Notes: generated by a model not told the origin, from the sequence alone. Counted from the first letter of the stretch, positions 1-9,097 are shown. The stretch is DNA of 64,000 nucleotides from Tenericutes bacterium HGW-Tenericutes-1 (GCA_002839155.1 PGXM01000002.1:121586-185585), one strand, 5' to 3'. Numbers and translations: made by a program.

Positions 1-561
1 GCGATGTATTCAAATGATGGCTCAATGACAAATGAAATAGCGTTTTGGATTCGCTTTAAAGAGCATTTTTATTCGAACAATCCACAATTAGAAGTTGAAT
101 TTGAACGCTTTTATGAAAAAGAATTTGATAAGGTTAAAGCATCAACAATGACACATCCTTTATCAAATAAAATCATTCAAATTTTAAAGGATAAAGGATA
201 TACCATTGCTTTAGCCACAAATCCTTTATTTCCCCCAATAGCGACCAAAAAACGGATTGAATGGGCGGGGATGAATCCATCTGATTTTGCATTTGTGACA
301 ACCTATGACAATAGTTCATGGACAAAACCACATCAAGAGTATTACCAATTTGTCTTAAATCAAATTCATAAGATTCCTTGTGAATGCATGATGATTGGCA
401 ATGATGCGAGTGAAGATATGGCCGCTGAAAAGTTGGGTATATCGACATATCTCCTCACCCATAATTTGATTAACTCTAAGAATAAAGACATTCAGAAGTA
501 TCGACACGGTGACTTTGAAGATTTATATCAAATGATCTTGGAATTACCCAATATAAAATAA
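1..561 (+). CDS. HAD-family hydrolase, 5' truncated by window edge
   Basis: This is the C-terminal part of a haloacid-dehalogenase-superfamily hydrolase, a cytoplasmic phosphatase-like enzyme. The reading frame is open from base 1, and the N-terminal DxDGT nucleophile motif is missing, so the true start lies upstream of the window. Visible family motifs are a motif II region (IALATNPLFP), the motif III lysine in TKPHQEYY, and the acidic motif IV in GNDASEDMAA. The substrate cannot be told from the sequence. The gene converges on the minus-strand gene that follows, with a shared terminator between them. Confidence 0.8.
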   Translation, partial: AMYSNDGSMTNEIAFWIRFKEHFYSNNPQLEVEFERFYEKEFDKVKASTMTHPLSNKIIQILKDKGYTIALATNPLFPPIATKKRIEWAGMNPSDFAFVTTYDNSSWTKPHQEYYQFVLNQIHKIPCECMMIGNDASEDMAAEKLGISTYLLTHNLINSKNKDIQKYRHGDFEDLYQMILELPNIK

Positions 562-567
562 TAATTA

Positions 568-608
568 AAAAAGGTCATCTTGTGAATTTATCACTTGATG
601 GCCTTTAA
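568..608. terminator. Bidirectional intrinsic terminator
   Basis: The stem AAGGTCATC / GATGGCCTT (one G:T pair) is flanked by an A-run on the left and T/A-rich sequence on the right. It lies between the convergent genes ending at 561 and 611. Confidence 0.7.
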
Positions 609-610
609 AA

Positions 611-1522
611 TTATTCTAGTGTAATCGTTCGTTTTTCTTCTGATTTCACTTTTCTAATAATGGATGGAAGTGCAAACACGCTCATCAACAACCCAAGTCC
701 GAGTCCCTCAAATAAGATACCATTGATTTCTGGGTCGGTATAAACAATGATATAATTTTCTAATACGAGAGCTCCATCTGCCAAATAGATGATATAGGAA
801 GCAAAAAAGATATTGGTGAAAATAACACCGATGATGGTCGCAATAGCGATAATGTACTTCGCAGTTATATTGAGAGGACCTCCAAACTTCTTATAAGCAA
901 AGAAAGCAGAAAATCCGATGAGCATTCCTAATATGGCAGCGTAAAAGCCAACATAGAGTTCAACTAAAATCCAAGGAATTGTTCCAACTAATGCGCCAAT
1001 TAATGCGCCAATAACCCCACCAACATAATTGGGTTTTTCAACGGGTTTTGACGTTTCAACTTGTTTGAGTTCTTCTATTTTTTCTCTTTTACACTCTTCA
1101 TGAGCTTTAAACATAATAATGCCATTGACTTTTGCAATGGTTGTTGGATCTTCTTTTCCACAAAGTCCACAAACGTTATTTGGAAGGATATCTAGTCTTT
1201 CAAATTGGTTCGTAATATTTTCGATTAAATCATTCAATATACTTGAATTCATTGTCCCAAAATTATGATTCCATACAACTCTTACCACAAATCCTTTAAT
1301 CTCAAAAGAAAGAATTTTAAGTGGTTTCTTATTTTGTTTAAAATAGGCAAATAATGATTCGATTTTGGTTGTAGTAATCTCACTTATTAAAAAGTAAATG
1401 ATCATCGTACTTTCTGATAAAGTTTCTTCAACTGTAAAATCAAATCCTAGTTTTTGGCCATATGCATGCGGTTTTTTATATTCATAATTCAATTCTGATG
1501 CAATATTCACTAATTTTGCCAT
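611..1522 (-). CDS. Membrane protein with a zinc-knuckle-like motif, unknown function
   Basis: I do not recognise this 303-residue protein. Residues 1-110 look like a soluble alpha/beta domain. They are followed by a putative metal-binding motif C118-x2-C121-x19-H141-x2-C144 and then about four hydrophobic helices between residues 165 and 295, including a glycine-rich GGVIGALIGALVG segment. The start has a good ribosome-binding site (AGGAG, six bases before ATG). A cytoplasmic sensor-like domain tethered to a small membrane domain is the visible plan. No function can be assigned. It is monocistronic, with terminators or promoters on both sides. Confidence 0.75.
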   Translation of the reverse strand: MAKLVNIASELNYEYKKPHAYGQKLGFDFTVEETLSESTMIIYFLISEITTTKIESLFAYFKQNKKPLKILSFEIKGFVVRVVWNHNFGTMNSSILNDLIENITNQFERLDILPNNVCGLCGKEDPTTIAKVNGIIMFKAHEECKREKIEELKQVETSKPVEKPNYVGGVIGALIGALVGTIPWILVELYVGFYAAILGMLIGFSAFFAYKKFGGPLNITAKYIIAIATIIGVIFTNIFFASYIIYLADGALVLENYIIVYTDPEINGILFEGLGLGLLMSVFALPSIIRKVKSEEKRTITLE

Positions 1523-1640
1523 TTTTTTCTCCTATCAATTGATATATTTAATAGCTCACTTGATTATTATACGAGACATATATAAAAAAGTAAATATCAT
1601 AAAAATTTTATAAATGATTTTTATTGATGATGAAGGTATA

Positions 1641-1668
1641 TTTACTTTGCGAATGTCTATGATATAAT
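1641..1668 (+). promoter_or_regulatory. Probable sigma-A promoter
   Basis: A TATAAT -10 at 1663-1668 is preceded by a weak TTTACT -35 at 1641-1646 with a 16-bp spacer. It lies 31 bases upstream of the start at 1700 and would drive the two-gene unit that follows. Confidence 0.55.
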
Positions 1669-1699
1669 CATATCTGTGATTGTTCTTCGGAGGATTTGT

Positions 1700-2485
1700 A
1701 TGGTGCTTGAATGGTTAAAAAAGTTTTTCTTATATTTTAATGACAATGGCTATGTATCAACCTTTAGTGATGGTTTAGGTGAAGGCGCATTTGGAGGCCG
1801 ACATTTCATTTGGATGGGTATTGTTCTGTTTCTTTCAATTGGTGGGTTCTATTTTTTTAAGAAGTATCCGAACTATGAGAAAAAAATGGTTTTAATCATC
1901 GTTCTATCATTATTTTTTGTGCGATTATTCCATCAAACAACGCGTGCAATTATCGGAGTTGAATCTCCTTGGACTCAAGCATTTCCCTTTCATATGTGTA
2001 CAGTCCTTACTTTTTTACTCCCATTAACCGTTATCTTTCATTGGGATATAATCAAAACCCCTGTCTATGTATTATCTATCATGGGAGGAGTCATCACTTT
2101 ATTGATGGGTGATTATTTTGGCGATCGATTTTTAACCTTTTGGACTTTAGAAGGCATGTCGGCTCATACGATATTAATTATTGTACCTATTTATGAAATC
2201 GCAGCTAATAAATTCGAACTCAATATAAAAAAATCATGGCAAGTCTTTATCGGAATATTAATTTTAATGGGTTGGGCAACTTTAGCGAATGAAGTTTTCT
2301 ATGTCGATTTAGACCCCAATTACATGTACTTAAAAGAAAATGCATTACCCTTTGGAAATGACCAAAACTTCTTTTTATTTTACGTTTTAATCTTTTTTTT
2401 ATTCTTTGGATTCATCTATGGCATTCCGATACTATCAAAACAGATAAAACACCCTCCATTAGTTAAATCGGAGTCTGTCAAATGA
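1700..2485 (+). CDS. YwaF/TIGR02206-like integral membrane protein
   Basis: This is a polytopic membrane protein of about 261 residues with six to seven predicted helices. The spacing of aromatic and histidine residues in helix segments, notably the FPFHMCTVLTFLLPL region and the later SAHTIL segment, resembles the TIGR02206/YwaF family of unknown function. A longer frame opens at a GTG at 1676, but GGAGGA at 1689-1694 sits correctly in front of the ATG at 1700, so I choose that start. The stop overlaps the next gene's start in an ATGA, indicating translational coupling. The family assignment is from recall. Confidence 0.6.
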   Translation: MVLEWLKKFFLYFNDNGYVSTFSDGLGEGAFGGRHFIWMGIVLFLSIGGFYFFKKYPNYEKKMVLIIVLSLFFVRLFHQTTRAIIGVESPWTQAFPFHMCTVLTFLLPLTVIFHWDIIKTPVYVLSIMGGVITLLMGDYFGDRFLTFWTLEGMSAHTILIIVPIYEIAANKFELNIKKSWQVFIGILILMGWATLANEVFYVDLDPNYMYLKENALPFGNDQNFFLFYVLIFFLFFGFIYGIPILSKQIKHPPLVKSESVK

Positions 2486-3402
2486 AAAAACTCGGTCATA
2501 TTGCGGGATTAACATTCGCAACCATCTTTGGATTTTCATTTCTCTTTTCAAAAATCGCTTTAGACTATGTTAGCCCCGTTGGGTTAATTGCCTACCGATT
2601 TTTGATTGGCTTTATTGGTTTTGAACTATTGAGACGTTTTAAAGTAGTACATATCCGTTTTGAAAAAAAGTATGTGAAACTTTGGTTAGCCGTCGCTTTT
2701 TTCCAACCAATCCTTTATTTTCTTTTTGAAACCTATGGCTTATCTTATACAACTTCTGGTGAAGCCGGTATGATGATTGCCTTAATTCCTATTATTGTCA
2801 GTATCTTAGGAGCATTAATACTTAAAGAAGCTCCCCATAAGTCACAATACTTCTTTATCTTATTAAGTGTTCTTGGAATTGTTTTTATTCAAATCATGAA
2901 ACCTAGTAATACCAGCGGTGTATTCATTGGTTTCGTTCTACTCTTCTTAGCCGTTGTATCCGCTGGATTATATAATATAGCTTCTAGAAATGCATCCAGA
3001 CATATTAAACCGTATGAAGTCACCTATTTTATGATGTTAGTCGGGGCAGTCGGATTTAATTTTATCTATCTTATTCAATTAGCTTTCGGTGATGGAATTA
3101 AGACTTATTTAACAAATTTAAGCCAAATTCAATTGTTGCTACCATTACTTTATCTTGGCGTTATAGCTTCAATTGGTGGTTTCTTCATGATGAATTTTGC
3201 CTTAAGCAGGTTACCGGCTCATGTCTCTAGCGTTTACTCTAATTTATCGACGATTGTCGCTATTATTGCCGGAGCGTTGATTTTAAGAGAACAACTTTAT
3301 TGGTATCACTATGTTGGTAGTGTCATGATCATTGTGGGGGTTTATGGTACTGTTCGTCTCAATAATATCAATCGTCAAAAAGAAGAGGTTAGCCCATTAT
3401 GA
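2482..3402 (+). CDS. EamA/DMT-superfamily transporter
   Basis: A 306-residue permease with ten predicted membrane helices in two repeated five-helix halves. It has the typical EamA features: GFSFLFSKIAL near the start, the SGEAGMMIALIPI segment, and VLLFLAVVSAGLYNIASRN opening the second half. Members export small metabolites or amino acids across the cytoplasmic membrane, and this one's substrate is unknown. Translation is coupled to the upstream YwaF-like gene by ATGA. Its last codons form the left arm of the downstream terminator. Confidence 0.85.
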   Translation: MKKLGHIAGLTFATIFGFSFLFSKIALDYVSPVGLIAYRFLIGFIGFELLRRFKVVHIRFEKKYVKLWLAVAFFQPILYFLFETYGLSYTTSGEAGMMIALIPIIVSILGALILKEAPHKSQYFFILLSVLGIVFIQIMKPSNTSGVFIGFVLLFLAVVSAGLYNIASRNASRHIKPYEVTYFMMLVGAVGFNFIYLIQLAFGDGIKTYLTNLSQIQLLLPLLYLGVIASIGGFFMMNFALSRLPAHVSSVYSNLSTIVAIIAGALILREQLYWYHYVGSVMIIVGVYGTVRLNNINRQKEEVSPL

Positions 3403-3423
3403 GCTAACCTCTTTAGTTTTTAC
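3383..3423. terminator. Strong intrinsic terminator overlapping two stop codons
   Basis: Perfect arms AGAGGTTAGC (3384-3393) and GCTAACCTCT (3403-3412) are followed by a T-rich run. The stem overlaps the 3' ends of both convergent genes and probably acts in both directions. Confidence 0.85.
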
Positions 3424-4077
3424 TTTTTTGATTGAGAGAATGATGCCTAAAGCAATCGATAAGTACGCAGCCATGAGAACACGGTAGTTTTCGGGGAGTA
3501 AAAAAGTGATGGTATGCGCGGGAATCCAAAAAAACGGAATTGATTTTAAAACAATGACATGAAAGAATCGTTGCCAATCAATTTTATCGATGACAGTTGA
3601 TAATTTGACTTTAAAGAGATTCTTTATCTTTCCAGAAGATTCAGCGATATATCCATCGGTTATTCGATGCAATATCATGAAAGAAGGCGCAAATGATAAA
3701 TTCATTGTCAAACTGATAAGAAAAGCCGTTAACAGTGATGATAAAAATCCAGTTTGTTCAATCACTAGCAATAGTCCCATCGATTGAGCAGTAGCGACAC
3801 CAGAAGCATATATTTTAAAAATCAAGACAAAAACCATTCCTAACAATCCCCAAACAAACCATTTCAATACATGACCAGTTCCATAAAAATATTGTTTGTT
3901 TTGGATTCTAGAAACCAATAATTCTCCCATCAAAGCTAAAATACTTGTTTTTAGAAACCCTAATAAATATGGAAATTGTGCATTAATATTCTCATAAAGG
4001 TTTCGGGTATAAGGTATCACAAAAATAGATGTAATTCCACAAAGGATTAATATCCATATGAAGTCTTGCTTTTTCAT
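3397..4077 (-). CDS. Conserved integral membrane protein, unknown function
   Basis: This protein of about 226 residues has roughly five to six hydrophobic helices. An early segment reads LKTSILALMGELLVSRI. A later stretch (FLISLTMNLSFAPSFMILHRITDGYI) is followed by an amphipathic region and two more helices. The pattern loosely recalls Mpv17/PMP22-like or other small conserved membrane proteins, but I cannot name a family. A GTG at 4098 would extend the frame. AAGGAG six bases before the ATG at 4077 marks the likelier start. The gene shares a terminator with the convergent EamA gene. Confidence 0.65.
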   Translation of the reverse strand: MKKQDFIWILILCGITSIFVIPYTRNLYENINAQFPYLLGFLKTSILALMGELLVSRIQNKQYFYGTGHVLKWFVWGLLGMVFVLIFKIYASGVATAQSMGLLLVIEQTGFLSSLLTAFLISLTMNLSFAPSFMILHRITDGYIAESSGKIKNLFKVKLSTVIDKIDWQRFFHVIVLKSIPFFWIPAHTITFLLPENYRVLMAAYLSIALGIILSIKKVKTKEVSS

Positions 4078-4270
4078 GTACTTCTCCTTAGTTGGCACAA
4101 CGAAGTAATAAAACTTCTTTAAAATAATGATTGATTAGCAGGCAATTTAATTCTTTCATCGATAAAATCCAATGAGTAAATAGTCAACCAAATACAAAGG
4201 ATTACACTAAAATGACTGGTGTAAAAAAATCTTAGGATGCTTTAAAAACCAAAGTGTTCGGTATTCAATC

Positions 4271-5770
4271 TTACAATTGATAAAGTTTTGAGTATTTTTC
4301 AATCAAATAATCGACGTAGTAGTTCGGATTAAAATCTTCGCCCGTCGCTAATTTAAGGATTTCTTTCGGTGGTTTTGAAGATCCATACTTATGGATATGT
4401 TCTTTTAACCAATCGGCGATTTTTCGAAGATTTTCATCATTAATCGATTGGTTAATGTCGATATCTTTTGACATCGCATGATAGATTTGAGCTGCATAAG
4501 CAGAGCCTAATGCATATGTAGGAAAATACCCAAAGGAACCTTGAGACCAATGGACATCTTGTAAGATACCAACTTGATCATTAGGAACAGTGACACCTAA
4601 ATACTTTTTATAGAGTTTATTCCATACAGTTGGTAATGTTTCTAAATCAATGTTCTTATTAAAAATCATTTTTTCCATTTCATAGCGAACCATGATATGA
4701 AGTGCATATGTGAGTTCATCCGCTTCAGTACGAATAAAACCACGAGAAACGGTGTTCACATATTTGATAAAATCATCAACACTTGTATTCTTGAGTTCTT
4801 TAGGGAATAGTTCAAGTAATTTTGGATAATGCCGTTGCCAAAAGACATCACTACGTCCAATCATATTTTCCATCATTCGTGATTGGCTCTCATGCATTGC
4901 CATGGAAGCTCCGCTACCTGACATTGTATCATCGAGTTCTTTTGACACTTGAAGTTCATAAAGACCATGACCCATTTCATGGATGGCAGAAAAAATGGCA
5001 CTTTGTAAATTATCCGCATGATAATGCGTTGTAATTCTCACATCTGACGTTCCATTGTTCGTTGTAAAAGGATGTTCACTTTCTTTAACGACAGTTCGGT
5101 TCGGATCAAAACAAAAGACATCTCTCAAATAGTTCGCAAAGATTCTTTGCTTGTCGACTGAAAAAGATTTCTTAGTGAATGATTTATTATAATTTGATTT
5201 TAATTTAGAAACTGCCTTTGCAAAAGGAACGAGTCTTTCTTTTAATGTGTTAAAAAACAGATCGTACTCTGCAATTGAGAAACCTGATTCAAATTCGTCT
5301 AAGAAAATATTATAACCTTTCATGTCACTGGTTTTTACCCATTGTAAGTATTTCTTTTTAAAATCAATGACTTTTAATAAATAGGGTTTATAAAGTTCAT
5401 AATTGCTTGAACGCTTCGCATCAACATAGACTTGATAGGCTTGTGTCATTAATTCTTGATATTTGACATATTCTTCTACTGGTATTTTTTTTGTTTTGAC
5501 TATTTCTTTACGTCTTTCAACCACTTCATGCGATAAGACAGAGTCTAATTGGTCCTTATTTTGATATAAGGTCTCAATGGCTTGTTCATACGCTGGATCT
5601 GTAGAGATACGGTAATACATTTCAGATAAAACCCCTAATTGTTTTGAACGGTACTCCATGGCGTCATGGGGAGCTTCTGTTGATGAATCCCAACCATGTA
5701 AAAACATCACGAGGTAAAATGCTTTGAGCTTTTGATTTGTTTCTTGGTATAACTTTAATGCCTTTTCCAT
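4271..5770 (-). CDS. M32-family metallocarboxypeptidase
   Basis: This is a 499-residue zinc carboxypeptidase of the M32 (Taq/YpwA) family, cytoplasmic, releasing C-terminal amino acids from peptides. The HEXXH zinc motif is H264-E-M-G-H268. The third ligand glutamate is in the family motif HESQSR (H293, E294). The C-terminal part carries the typical YALGSAYAAQ segment. Length and full alpha-helical composition match the family. The nearest Shine-Dalgarno is 26 bases from the ATG, with a palindrome between them (separate entry). Stops precede the ATG in frame, so no earlier start exists. It lies 43 bases after the Rieske gene and may be cotranscribed with it. Confidence 0.92.
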   Translation of the reverse strand: MEKALKLYQETNQKLKAFYLVMFLHGWDSSTEAPHDAMEYRSKQLGVLSEMYYRISTDPAYEQAIETLYQNKDQLDSVLSHEVVERRKEIVKTKKIPVEEYVKYQELMTQAYQVYVDAKRSSNYELYKPYLLKVIDFKKKYLQWVKTSDMKGYNIFLDEFESGFSIAEYDLFFNTLKERLVPFAKAVSKLKSNYNKSFTKKSFSVDKQRIFANYLRDVFCFDPNRTVVKESEHPFTTNNGTSDVRITTHYHADNLQSAIFSAIHEMGHGLYELQVSKELDDTMSGSGASMAMHESQSRMMENMIGRSDVFWQRHYPKLLELFPKELKNTSVDDFIKYVNTVSRGFIRTEADELTYALHIMVRYEMEKMIFNKNIDLETLPTVWNKLYKKYLGVTVPNDQVGILQDVHWSQGSFGYFPTYALGSAYAAQIYHAMSKDIDINQSINDENLRKIADWLKEHIHKYGSSKPPKEILKLATGEDFNPNYYVDYLIEKYSKLYQL

Positions 5771-5779
5771 TGGTTTTGT

Positions 5780-5801
5780 GTATGTTTAAAACATACCCTC
5801 C
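5780..5801 (-). promoter_or_regulatory. Shine-Dalgarno separated from start codon by a hairpin
   Basis: The Shine-Dalgarno GGAGG (5797-5801) of the M32 gene is 26 bases from its ATG, far beyond normal spacing. The intervening bases 5780-5796 form a palindrome with 8-bp arms (GTATGTTT / AAACATAC, one central base). If this folded, the effective spacing would be nine bases, which is optimal. The palindrome is seen directly. The bridging role is inference. Confidence 0.5.
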
Positions 5802-5813
5802 TTTTAATTATAT

Positions 5814-6143
5814 TTAAAGAACAAAGTAAACTTTGTCATTTTCAACAAAAAGTTCATAGGTTTTAATCGTATGTTCTGATTCATCCATTCTTAAAGCAGC
5901 TGCTTTTAACGGATTAACGATTTTTCCGGTTCGAACATCGATTTGCAATCCATGTTCTTTGCATGCAATTATTCCATTATCATATTTGCCAGTAAATAAT
6001 GAGTATCCTTGGTGTGGACACTTATCAGCGATGGCAAAAGGTAAGCCATCAGATATCACTAGTAACACAGGGCGATTGTTAATCATTAAACGAACTTTAT
6101 TTTTACTTTGGAGAGTGGACAAATCACAGGCATACTGTAACAT
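5814..6143 (-). CDS. Rieske [2Fe-2S] domain protein (copy 1)
   Basis: A 109-residue stand-alone Rieske ferredoxin-like protein. Cluster ligands are C42-P-H44 and C61-K-E-H64, in CPHQG and CKEHG boxes as in soluble dioxygenase-type and NirD-like Rieske proteins. There is no signal peptide, so it is cytoplasmic. It is likely a small electron-transfer protein, and no partner oxygenase or reductase lies beside it. A second copy at 31196-31519 has its ligands at identical residue positions. It lies upstream of the M32 carboxypeptidase on the same strand. Confidence 0.88.
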   Translation of the reverse strand: MLQYACDLSTLQSKNKVRLMINNRPVLLVISDGLPFAIADKCPHQGYSLFTGKYDNGIIACKEHGLQIDVRTGKIVNPLKAAALRMDESEHTIKTYELFVENDKVYFVL

Positions 6144-6210
6144 TTTATCACCCTTTCTGTTAAGACTATAGAAGAATTGTACAACGAAAAACGAATTTAA
6201 ACAATCGTAA

Positions 6211-6843
6211 TTATTGATTAACGTCGTTTTCTATCAAGATTGCGCGGACAGGTAAAGCTTCAACTGCATCAATTTTAAGAGGCAAACAGATAAAATCATA
6301 GGTTTTAGCACTAATATTGTTTAATCTTAATCCTTCTAAAATGACGATATTTTGGCTTAAAAGTGTATCATGCGTTGGATGATTGGCTTGATTTCTTTCA
6401 ATCCCAAGCGAATCAATTCCCACTCCACGAATCTTCTTTTTAGATAGGTATTTCGCTGCACTTAAATCAACATAAATAAACTCAAAATCAAATGACTCAG
6501 ACTCACTATTTTTTGTTTTAAATAAAACGAAATCATTTTCTTTGATATCCAGCGGTAGTAAATCACTCTCAGAAATATGATCATTGACATGCAATAAATC
6601 AAAGACTTTCGCGATACCCAAAAACGTTTCTAACTCATATTGGTTTGAATTAACTCCATTTTGAATGGTATGTAATGGAAAATCAATATGCGTTCCCGTA
6701 TGAAGATTCATTGAAAGTTTTGTTTCAAATACACCTTCTTTTTCAAAACTCGCTGCGTTAATCAGTTCAGGACGCTTGTTATCGCGATTCTTGTAAACAG
6801 TCATTGAGGGATTGATACTCATTGAGATATCATGAATAATCAT
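6211..6843 (-). CDS. Cyclase-family metal-dependent hydrolase
   Basis: A 210-residue protein of the cyclase/kynurenine-formamidase-like family (PF04199). The metal-binding motif is clear: H48-x-G-T-H52-x-D54-x-P-x-H58. Members hydrolyse amides, lactones or related bonds using divalent metal. It is the last gene of a three-gene operon whose stop/start codons overlap (ATGA) with zwf. That suggests a job in the oxidative pentose phosphate pathway rather than tryptophan breakdown, for which no other gene is seen. A role as a replacement for 6-phosphogluconolactonase is a hypothesis only. Confidence 0.85.
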   Translation of the reverse strand: MIIHDISMSINPSMTVYKNRDNKRPELINAASFEKEGVFETKLSMNLHTGTHIDFPLHTIQNGVNSNQYELETFLGIAKVFDLLHVNDHISESDLLPLDIKENDFVLFKTKNSESESFDFEFIYVDLSAAKYLSKKKIRGVGIDSLGIERNQANHPTHDTLLSQNIVILEGLRLNNISAKTYDFICLPLKIDAVEALPVRAILIENDVNQ

Positions 6844-8201
6844 AATGTTTCCTCCTTGATTATTGAATTAACGATTGCCAAAAAGCCTTCAAAGTCTTGA
6901 TAAATAACGGGTTCGATAACGTGATTTTTAATAGAATCTATGATTTTCCATGCGGCTTCGATTTCATCCCATCGTGTAAATAAAGTTGAATTCCCTCTGA
7001 TAAAATCTAAGAGTAACCGTTCATATGCTTCAGGTTTGTTTCCAACCACATTACAGTCATGACAATAATCCATTTCAACTTTTTGAATCATGTTTGACAA
7101 CCCATGTTCTTTTACATTCATACGAAATGTTACACCCTCATCAGGTGCGACTCTAATGACTAATTGGTTTTTGACAATTTCTTGGTTCGGCCATAAAGAT
7201 TCTTGGACGGTATTATCTTCGAAATCAATGATTATTTCGGAGCGTTTTTCATTGAATTTTTTCCCCGTTAAGAAAATAAATGGAACGCCTTTCCAACGGG
7301 GTGTCTCAAAATAAACTTTCATAAAGACTGCAGTTTCAGTTTTAGAATTGAGTTGGATATTCTTTTCACTTAGATACCCGTTATATTGTCCAGTAATTAC
7401 AGCTTTGTGATCAACCTTTATTTGTTTTAAGACTTTCACTTTTTCTTCTCTGATACCATCGACATCAAAACTCTTTGGAACTTCCATCGCAATTAAAGCC
7501 GCCATTTGAAGTAAATGACTTTGAATCATGTCTTTTAGTGCGCCAACATGGTCATAATAATTTCCACGGTTCATAACGCCTTCCGTTTCTTTGGCGATGA
7601 TGGTGACCTTTTCAATAGCTAATGAATTCCAATTGTTTTCGAAAAGTTTGTTGGCAAAACGCATGACTAAAATATTTTGAATCATTTCTTTGCCTAGGTA
7701 ATGATCAACGCGATATATTTGTGATTCATCAAAATATTTCCAAAGCATCGTATTAATCGCTTTTGCAGTCTTTAAATCTTCGCCAAAAGGTTTTTCAAAA
7801 ACAATTCTGCCAAAGGCGTCATTTTTTGTAATCAATTGAACTGAACTGATTCCTTCTGCAATGATAGGAAATAATTCAGGAGCAACTGCTAAATAAAACA
7901 AACGCTTGGAATCGCCATTTCCATTCATATAGGTCTTGAGGTTATTGTAAGAATCAACTTGATCAAATTCCATTCGAAAATACTCTAATATTGGTGACAA
8001 TTTATCCCAATTGATAGGGGAATGTATTTGTGTTTTTGCAGTTTCTATATAACTTTCTAATGTATGATTGGCTCGACCGATACAAAGAATTTTTGTTTCT
8101 AAATCGAGTAAATTATTTGATTGTAAGGCAGCGATTGCAGGTAACAATTTTTTATACATCAAATTCCCAGTCGCGCCAAATATTGCTAAATAGGTTCTCA
8201 T
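6840..8201 (-). CDS. zwf: Glucose-6-phosphate 1-dehydrogenase
   Basis: Oxidises glucose 6-phosphate to 6-phosphoglucono-lactone, the first step of the oxidative pentose phosphate pathway, in the cytoplasm. The 453-residue protein has the N-terminal nucleotide-binding GATGNL (residues 9-14), the EKPFG motif (136-140) and the active-site signature RVDHYLGKE (164-172). It is slightly shorter than typical 480-500-residue enzymes but covers both domains. Its start overlaps the gnd stop, and its stop overlaps the cyclase-family gene start, so the three genes are translationally coupled. No 6-phosphogluconolactonase lies in the operon. Confidence 0.95.
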   Translation of the reverse strand: MRTYLAIFGATGNLMYKKLLPAIAALQSNNLLDLETKILCIGRANHTLESYIETAKTQIHSPINWDKLSPILEYFRMEFDQVDSYNNLKTYMNGNGDSKRLFYLAVAPELFPIIAEGISSVQLITKNDAFGRIVFEKPFGEDLKTAKAINTMLWKYFDESQIYRVDHYLGKEMIQNILVMRFANKLFENNWNSLAIEKVTIIAKETEGVMNRGNYYDHVGALKDMIQSHLLQMAALIAMEVPKSFDVDGIREEKVKVLKQIKVDHKAVITGQYNGYLSEKNIQLNSKTETAVFMKVYFETPRWKGVPFIFLTGKKFNEKRSEIIIDFEDNTVQESLWPNQEIVKNQLVIRVAPDEGVTFRMNVKEHGLSNMIQKVEMDYCHDCNVVGNKPEAYERLLLDFIRGNSTLFTRWDEIEAAWKIIDSIKNHVIEPVIYQDFEGFLAIVNSIIKEETL

Positions 8202-9097
8202 GATTTCTTATAGACTGCGTGCCCACCAAATTCATTACGGATTGCAGCCACTACTTTCTCAGAAAATTTATTTTCATCTTTTGACTTGTATCTTGCATAA
8301 AGTGATTGAGTAATCACAGGCAATGCAACCTTATATTTTAATGCAGTTTCAACCATCCACTGACCTTCACCAGAATCATCGACTTTTCCTTCAATCATGG
8401 CTAATTTAGCATCTTTAGAGAAAGCATCTTGCATGTTTTTCATTAACAAACCTTCAATGATGGAACCATGAGACCATACTTTAGCAACTTGATGGTAATC
8501 AATATCAAATTCACTACTTTTCATCAATTCAAATCCTTCACCAATCGCTTGCATCATGCCATATTCAATGCCGTTATGAACCATTTTGACAAAATGACCG
8601 CTTCCAGGTTGGCCGATATAAGCATACCCATCTTTTTGAGCAATGGCGATAAATAAAGTTTCAATCGATTTCACGACTTCGCTTTCTCCACCAACCATTA
8701 AACATGCGCCATTTCTAGCGCCGTTAATGCCACCAGAAGTTCCACAATCAACAAAATTGATTCCTTTTTCTTTTAGTGATTGATATCTTCGAATCGAATC
8801 AAGGTACATTGAGTTACCGCCATCGATTAAAATATCGCCTTGCGATAATAAAGTAGAGAGTTGATTGATAACACCTTCAACGATTTTACCTGAAGGTACC
8901 ATCAACCATATGACTCTGGGTTGAGGTAATGTAGCTACTAATGATTCGTAGGAGTCGACGGTTTTGACGCCTTCAGATGCCATTTGGGTTAATGCTTTTT
9001 TTTGCACATCATAAGTAATGACATCAATTCCTTTATCTTTCATGTTTAAAGCAAGATGGTAACCCATTTTCCCTAGTCCAATTAATCCTATTTTCAT
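8198..9097 (-). CDS. gnd: 6-phosphogluconate dehydrogenase, short (decarboxylating) form
   Basis: Converts 6-phosphogluconate to ribulose 5-phosphate and CO2. The roughly 299-residue length marks the short, usually NAD-dependent class rather than the 470-residue NADP enzyme. Visible motifs are the Rossmann GLIGLGKMG, LIDGGNS, DCGTSGGINGARNGACLMVGG, and the HNGIEYGMMQ substrate-binding segment. A longer frame starts at 9112, but GGAGG eight bases before the ATG at 9097 supports the shorter start. It is the first gene of the gnd-zwf-cyclase operon. Confidence 0.93.
   Translation of the reverse strand: MKIGLIGLGKMGYHLALNMKDKGIDVITYDVQKKALTQMASEGVKTVDSYESLVATLPQPRVIWLMVPSGKIVEGVINQLSTLLSQGDILIDGGNSMYLDSIRRYQSLKEKGINFVDCGTSGGINGARNGACLMVGGESEVVKSIETLFIAIAQKDGYAYIGQPGSGHFVKMVHNGIEYGMMQAIGEGFELMKSSEFDIDYHQVAKVWSHGSIIEGLLMKNMQDAFSKDAKLAMIEGKVDDSGEGQWMVETALKYKVALPVITQSLYARYKSKDENKFSEKVVAAIRNEFGGHAVYKKS

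Noticed and set aside
4202-4232. TTACAC ... GTGTAA inverted repeat downstream of the M32 gene
   Set aside because: There is no T-run on the transcribed side and the loop is loose, so neither terminator nor operator is supported.
5820-5837. ACAAAGT / ACTTTGT palindrome at the Rieske gene 3' end
   Set aside because: It lies within coding sequence with a two-base loop and no proper T-tail.
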